This document shows, in pieces, positions 59,832-64,000 of a stretch of 64,000 bases of DNA (position 1 is its first letter; every line of letters begins with the position of its first letter). The stretch covers positions 1-64,000 of the forward strand of contig JAEUOT010000011.1 in assembly GCA_016790705.1 (NCBI GenBank). Reading direction: 5' to 3'. The position numbers and the translations under genes were made by a program. The stretch is from Hydrogenophaga sp. Lineage in GTDB: Bacteria; Pseudomonadota; Gammaproteobacteria; Burkholderiales; Burkholderiaceae_C. The notes under the pieces were generated by a model. The model saw only the letters and a program-made list of their open reading frames with translations. It was not told the origin of the DNA and ran no database searches.

Positions 59832-60923
59832 TCAGCGTCCGCTCGACACACCCAGCAGCGCGTGAAGGCGCGAGCTGCTGGTCGTGTATTCCAGGGTCAC
59901 CGGCCTTTCCGGGTGGATCAACGATGCTGCGGCAAACGCGGCCAGCGTGCACTCGTGAAAACCGCAGACCAGCAGCTTGCGTTTGCCAGGATAGGTGTTG
60001 ATGTCGCCCACGGCAAAAATCCCAGGCTCGGAAGTCGCGAAAGTCGCAGTGTCGACGACCAGCAGCTTGTGCTCCATGGCCAATCCCCATCCGGTCAGCG
60101 GGCCCAAGCGGGGAGACAGCCCCTGCAGAACAAGCAGGATGTCCGCAGGCAGGATCGATTGCGTTCCATCGGACAGGCCAACCTGGACCGTGTTCAGTAT
60201 CCCGCCCTTCGTGCCGGCTCCAGTCAGCTGGCCGGCGACGAATCGCATCCTGCCCTGCTGACAACAATCACGCATCCTGGAGACCACATGGGCATCGGCG
60301 CGGAAGCTGTCACGGCGGTGCATCAGCGTCACGCTGTGCGGGCGCTCTTCCTGGCGTTCCGCAAGCTCTAGGGCGACACCGATCGCGTGGTCGTCGTCAC
60401 CCACCACGATCACGTCACGACCGGCCAGCGGCCCCGCCTGGCTGGCATGGTGAAAGAGCTGCGTGCCCTCGAAGCTGTCCAGGCTCTCCACCTTGAGACG
60501 GCGCGGTTCGAAAGCGCCGACACCTGCGGCGATGAAAACGGTTGTCGCCAGCAGCCGTACCTGAGCGGAAGTCTCCAGCAGAAAACGGCCGTCGGGCATT
60601 CGTGACAATCCGGTCACGGTCTGACCCAGGTGGAAGGTCGGGGAGAACGGTGCGCACTGTCTGGCAAGTGCGTCTGCGAGCTCCTGGCCCGTGCAGACTG
60701 GCAGGCCTGGAACGTCGTAGATGAGTTTGTCGGGATAGAGCTGAACGGGCTGCCCCCCGACATGAGGCAGGGCATCGATCACGTGGGCCCGGATGTCCTG
60801 AAGGCCCAGTTCGAACACCTGAAACAGACCGACGGGGCCCGCACCGATCACCACAGCATCGGCAACGACGGGATCGCCGGCGGGCAAGGACGCCCGCCCT
60901 GCCTCGCCAGGCTGTGGGGGCAT
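59832..60923 (-). CDS. Ferredoxin-NADP+ reductase, thioredoxin reductase-like type
   Basis: 363 aa flavoenzyme moving electrons between NADPH and ferredoxin. FAD motif AVVIGAGPVGLFQVFELGLQ near the N-terminus; NADP motif VIVVGDDDHAIGVALELAE in the centre; C-terminal FAD motif PGIFAVGDINTY. The DD in the second Gly motif deviates from GxGxxA. It starts two bases after the ferredoxin stop, so the two form an operon. Confidence 0.85.
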   Translation of the reverse strand: MPPQPGEAGRASLPAGDPVVADAVVIGAGPVGLFQVFELGLQDIRAHVIDALPHVGGQPVQLYPDKLIYDVPGLPVCTGQELADALARQCAPFSPTFHLGQTVTGLSRMPDGRFLLETSAQVRLLATTVFIAAGVGAFEPRRLKVESLDSFEGTQLFHHASQAGPLAGRDVIVVGDDDHAIGVALELAERQEERPHSVTLMHRRDSFRADAHVVSRMRDCCQQGRMRFVAGQLTGAGTKGGILNTVQVGLSDGTQSILPADILLVLQGLSPRLGPLTGWGLAMEHKLLVVDTATFATSEPGIFAVGDINTYPGKRKLLVCGFHECTLAAFAAASLIHPERPVTLEYTTSSSRLHALLGVSSGR

Positions 60924-60925
60924 GT

Positions 60926-61255
60926 TCAGCGGATCAGTTCGGACAGCTTGCCGGTCCGGTCTTTCCACTGTTCGTGGTCTGGCAGCGGGTCCTTGCGCTT
61001 GGTGATGCTCTTCCAGTCGGGCAACTTGGCCAGCTCGGCGTTGAGGGCCGTCATGTGCACCTGATCCTTGGGCAGGTCTTCCTCGGCGAAGATGGCGCTG
61101 ACCGGGCACTCGGGGATGCATACCGCGCAGTCGATGCACTCGTCAGGGTCGATGGTCAGGAAATTGGGGCCTTCGCGGAAGCAGTCGACGGGGCAGACGT
61201 CGACGCAGTCGGTGTATTTGCAGCGGATGCAGGCTTCGGTGACGACGTGGGTCAT
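60926..61255 (-). CDS. fdxA: 7Fe ferredoxin FdxA type
   Basis: 109 aa. Cysteines [18 protein letters not shown] bind one cluster and [15 protein letters not shown] the other, the FdxA [3Fe-4S]/[4Fe-4S] layout with the typical C-terminal extension. It serves as electron carrier for the reductase encoded directly downstream. Confidence 0.92.
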   Translation of the reverse strand: MTHVVTEACIRCKYTDCVDVCPVDCFREGPNFLTIDPDECIDCAVCIPECPVSAIFAEEDLPKDQVHMTALNAELAKLPDWKSITKRKDPLPDHEQWKDRTGKLSELIR

Positions 61256-61363
61256 GGTGCAGGAGAGAGATCGGAAAAACGCGTGATTTTAGGCGGTGCC
61301 GGAGGGTACGGCACCGGGAAGCCCTTGGCTTTGATATTGGTTAAGTCTTCCTGCGGTCGCGCT

Positions 61364-62668
61364 TCAGTTCACCAGCAAGGCACCGGACGTGCGATGGCTG
61401 GCCGTGTCCACGAGCACCAGCGAACCCAGCGCCCGTGACTGTGCGAAGGGGGCGGTCGCCAGAGGCTCCTGCAGCGCCAGTTCGATATGGCCGATGGCGT
61501 TGGGTTCGAGCTGGGTGGCGTCCTCTTCAGCGAGGGTGTGGATGTCGAGCTTGTGCACGATGCGCTTGACCTTGGCCTTCACCCAGCGGTGACCGTGCAG
61601 CGCCCAGTAGACGCGGCCCGCGACCAGCGTTTCGTCGTCCATCCAGGCGACGGTGGCACGGATCTCGCGGCTGGCCTCCAGCGATTGCCCCTGTTCGCTC
61701 ACCGCAAGCAGCCAGTCGCCACGCGAGACATCCACTTCTCTGTCCAGCACGATGCCGGCGCTGTGACCTGCGGCCACGGCCTTGGGCTGGCGCACGTGGT
61801 TCAGCACCTGGGCCACCGTGGCCGTCTGGCCGCCGGGCATGACCTTGACCTGTTGGCCCGGCTGTACGGCGCCAGTGGCAACTCGACCCCAGAACACGCG
61901 ACGACCCTGGCTGGTGTCGGACGAGGAAGAAAACTTCTCGACCCATTGGACTGGGAACGCCGGGGGCAGTTCGGTGTCAGGTTGGGTCACGGGCAGGTGT
62001 TCCAGGATGTCCAGCAGCGTGGGGCCGCTGTAGCCGCACCAGCCGGCCTGCGCGGGCGCGTCCACCACGTTCCAGCCCTTGAGGGCCGAGACGGGCACGG
62101 TGGCTGTGACGGCGATGCCGGCGTCGGTCGCGAAAGCGCTCAGGGCGGCGCCGATGTGGGCGAAGGCCAGGGCACTGTCTTCCACGGCGTCCAGCTTGTT
62201 GACGGCGAACACGATGGACGGCACACGCAGCAGCTTGAGCAGCAGCGAATGGCGGCGGGTCTGGGGCAGCAGCTTCAGACCGGCGTCGCGCCAGTCAAGC
62301 TTGGTCGCGTCGACCAGCACCACGGCGGCGTCGGCCGCAGAAGCCGCAGTGACCATGTTGCGGGTGTACTGCTCGTGGCCGGGGGCGTCGCCGATGATGA
62401 ACTTGCGGGTTTCGGTGTTGAAGTAGCGGTAGGCGACGTCGATGGTGATGCCCTGCTCGCGCTCGGCGGACAGGCCGTCGGTCAGCAGGGCGAGGTCGGT
62501 TTCGCCCTGGCGCTGCACACCGGCCAGGTGGTCCTGCAGCACGGCCTTGCTGTCCACCAGCAGGCGGCCGATCAGGGTGCTCTTGCCGTCATCGACAGAG
62601 CCGCAGGTGATGAACTTCAGCGCGGTGCGGGTGTCTTGCGCGGTGGAGGGAGAAACAACAGCGTTCAT
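61364..62668 (-). CDS. cysN: Sulfate adenylyltransferase subunit 1 (GTPase)
   Basis: 434 aa from ATG 62668. GTPase motifs: GSVDDGKST (P-loop), DAPGHEQY, and NKLD. Beta-barrel domains follow. With CysD it forms ATP sulfurylase, coupling GTP hydrolysis to APS synthesis. No C-terminal APS kinase domain (CysC) is fused. About 120 bp separate it from cysD. Confidence 0.93.
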   Translation of the reverse strand: MNAVVSPSTAQDTRTALKFITCGSVDDGKSTLIGRLLVDSKAVLQDHLAGVQRQGETDLALLTDGLSAEREQGITIDVAYRYFNTETRKFIIGDAPGHEQYTRNMVTAASAADAAVVLVDATKLDWRDAGLKLLPQTRRHSLLLKLLRVPSIVFAVNKLDAVEDSALAFAHIGAALSAFATDAGIAVTATVPVSALKGWNVVDAPAQAGWCGYSGPTLLDILEHLPVTQPDTELPPAFPVQWVEKFSSSSDTSQGRRVFWGRVATGAVQPGQQVKVMPGGQTATVAQVLNHVRQPKAVAAGHSAGIVLDREVDVSRGDWLLAVSEQGQSLEASREIRATVAWMDDETLVAGRVYWALHGHRWVKAKVKRIVHKLDIHTLAEEDATQLEPNAIGHIELALQEPLATAPFAQSRALGSLVLVDTASHRTSGALLVN

Positions 62669-62789
62669 ACAAAACTTTCGCGAGAAATGTCTGGTCCAGA
62701 ACACCGCGGAACCGGCTTTGCCGGGCCGCAGGTGTCGCCCCTTGAGGGGCGGAGCTGGCTACACGCAGTGAGCCAGCGATGGGGGTGGG
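62669..62789. repeat. GC-rich intergenic hairpins between cysD and cysN
   Basis: Contains CCGGCTTTGCCGG and CGCCCCTTGAGGGGCG palindromes. I recall similar GC-rich interspersed hairpins between genes in Comamonadaceae. They have no T-tract; they may tune cysN expression within the operon. Confidence 0.4.
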
Positions 62790-63734
62790 CTAGAAGTACC
62801 CGTCTTTTTTCCGCTTCTCCATGGAGGCTTCCGAGGTCTTGTCGTCCATCCGCGTGGCACCGCGCTCGCTCACGTCCGCAGCGAGCGTCTCGATCACGAT
62901 GTCGCCTGCCGTGGCGGCGAGGCTTTCCACCGGGCAGGTGCAGGTGATGTCACCCACGGTGCGGAAGCGCACGTCGCGGATCTGCACCGTCTCGCCATCC
63001 TTGGGCGGGGTCAGCTCGGTCACCGGTACCAGCAAGCCGCGGCGGTCGACCACCTCGCGCTTGTGGGTGTAGTAGATCGAGGGCAGGGCGATGTTCTCGC
63101 GATCGATGTACTGCCACACGTCCAGCTCGGTCCAGTTGCTGATGGGGAACACGCGGAAGTGTTCGCCAGGGGCCAGGCGGGTGTTGAACAGGGTCCAGAG
63201 CTCGGGGCGCTGGGCCTTGGGCTGCCACTGGCCGAAGCTGTCGCGGTGCGAAAAGATGCGCTCCTTGGCGCGGGCCTTCTCCTCATCGCGACGAGCGCCG
63301 CCGATCAGTGCGTCGAAGCGAAACTCTTCAATGGCTTCGAGCAGGGTGACCGACTGGTGCACGTTGCGGCTCTCGCCTGGATGGGCCAGACGCACGGTGC
63401 CGCGGGCCATCGAATCTTCAACGCTGCGCACGATCAGCTCGGCTTGCAACTCCTTGGCCCGGAAATCGCGAAAGTCGGTCACTTCGGGAAAGTTGTGACC
63501 GGTGTCGATCATCAGCAGCGGGGAGGGGATGCGACCGATGCCGAAGGCCTTTTCGGCGCACTTGAGCATCACCAGTGAGTCCTTGCCGCCCGAGAACAGC
63601 AGGGCGGGGCGCTCGAAGGCGGCCGCGACCTCGCGCAGGATGAAGATGGTTTCCTCTTCGAGCGCGTCCAGGTGGGCGTTGCTCAGGTGGTGTTCGGCGG
63701 TTTGCAGCACGGCGGAGTCGGTACGGGCGTTCAT
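62790..63734 (-). CDS. cysD: Sulfate adenylyltransferase subunit 2
   Basis: 314 aa from ATG 63734. PP-loop ALLFSGGKDSLVMLK and the C-terminal SMEKRKKDGYF ending of CysD. It makes APS from sulfate and ATP together with CysN. Confidence 0.93.
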   Translation of the reverse strand: MNARTDSAVLQTAEHHLSNAHLDALEEETIFILREVAAAFERPALLFSGGKDSLVMLKCAEKAFGIGRIPSPLLMIDTGHNFPEVTDFRDFRAKELQAELIVRSVEDSMARGTVRLAHPGESRNVHQSVTLLEAIEEFRFDALIGGARRDEEKARAKERIFSHRDSFGQWQPKAQRPELWTLFNTRLAPGEHFRVFPISNWTELDVWQYIDRENIALPSIYYTHKREVVDRRGLLVPVTELTPPKDGETVQIRDVRFRTVGDITCTCPVESLAATAGDIVIETLAADVSERGATRMDDKTSEASMEKRKKDGYF

Positions 63735-63769
63735 GATCGTTGTCGGCAGTCGGTTCGGTGGGCCGGGCT

Positions 63770-64000
63770 TCAATGGGCCAGGTGCAGGCCGCACTCGCGG
63801 TTTTCTTCGCCCTTGGTCGGGTCCACGTAGTCGAAGTTGTTGGGCAGGCCGTGCAGCTCGCAGTAGTGGTACAGGTCCTTGGAGGTCCAGTGGAGCAGCG
63901 GCGCCACCTTGATCAGGCCGTCCGGGTTGATGCTCACCGGGTCCATCTGGGCGCGCACGGCGGTGTCGGTGGCGCGCAGGGCGGTGAACCAGACCTTGGG
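63770..64000 (-). CDS. cysH: APS/PAPS reductase, C-terminal part (5' end outside window)
   Basis: The last 76 codons. It ends with the catalytic-cysteine motif ECGLH (NRECGLHLAH) and carries PLLHWTSKDLYHYCELHGLP upstream. It reduces (P)APS to sulfite with thioredoxin. It lies 36 bp before cysD on the same strand, in a cysH-cysD-cysN order. Confidence 0.92.
   Translation of the reverse strand, partial: PKVWFTALRATDTAVRAQMDPVSINPDGLIKVAPLLHWTSKDLYHYCELHGLPNNFDYVDPTKGEENRECGLHLAH

Overview
Host: the flanks (1-14.15 kb and 59.70-64 kb) are high-GC betaproteobacterial chromosome, most likely Comamonadaceae (Acidovorax/Hydrogenophaga/Rhodoferax type). Reasons are the RDD - DUF3106 - DUF3619 - ECF sigma block beside ilvBHC-pssA-leuA, a Comamonadaceae-style intergenic palindromic repeat after ilvB, and the bpt-aat pair. 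The left flank holds the end of a PII gene, a LOG-family hydrolase, the membrane/sigma cluster, branched-chain amino acid synthesis (ilvBHC; leuA behind a leucine-rich leader peptide and terminator), pssA, pbpG, an IclR regulator, the N-degron enzymes bpt and aat, and a VanZ-like protein. The right flank holds tRNA-Asn, a ferredoxin-NADP reductase with its ferredoxin, and the sulfate assimilation genes cysN, cysD and cysH.

Prophage: about 45.5 kb (14161-59702) is a tailed siphovirus-type prophage inserted exactly at the 3' end of tRNA-Asn. Its ends share the 11-mer TTTTGGCTCCC. The host sequence left of the prophage is a perfect intrinsic terminator that once followed the tRNA directly. A large serine recombinase at the right end reads into the tRNA, so integration replaces its C-terminus.

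Prophage layout: lipoprotein moron (14.4-14.8 kb); terminase, portal and head morphogenesis (14.9-20.7 kb); a nucleic-acid module set inside the head cluster (20.75-27.2 kb) with a DUF4942 methyltransferase, a DnaN-like sliding clamp, a winged-helix protein, a PP-loop (PAPS reductase-like) protein and a MazG-like protein; a fused protease-scaffold-capsid gene, head-tail connectors, tail tube, G/GT chaperones with a GGGAAAG frameshift site, tape measure, tail tip and fibre (27.3-42.8 kb); lysis genes (42.8-46.4 kb); a control region with three ribbon-helix-helix proteins, a CII-like protein and palindromic operators (46.4-47.7 kb); a small tyrosine recombinase and many small early genes (47.7-52.5 kb); a primase/helicase (52.5-55.4 kb); a non-coding, iteron-rich possible origin (55.75-56.39 kb); and a full-length tyrosine integrase, a Mor-like protein and the serine recombinase (56.4-59.7 kb).

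Most notable: (1) the phage clamp next to a methyltransferase that ends in a clamp-binding-like motif (QNCLF), both behind the same duplicated promoter plus two-hairpin leader, which suggests a clamp-tethered DNA modification system; (2) the tRNA-Asn junction, where integration cuts the tRNA off from its terminator, swaps the recombinase tail, and places a minus-strand terminator hidden in the recombinase gene just downstream of the tRNA.
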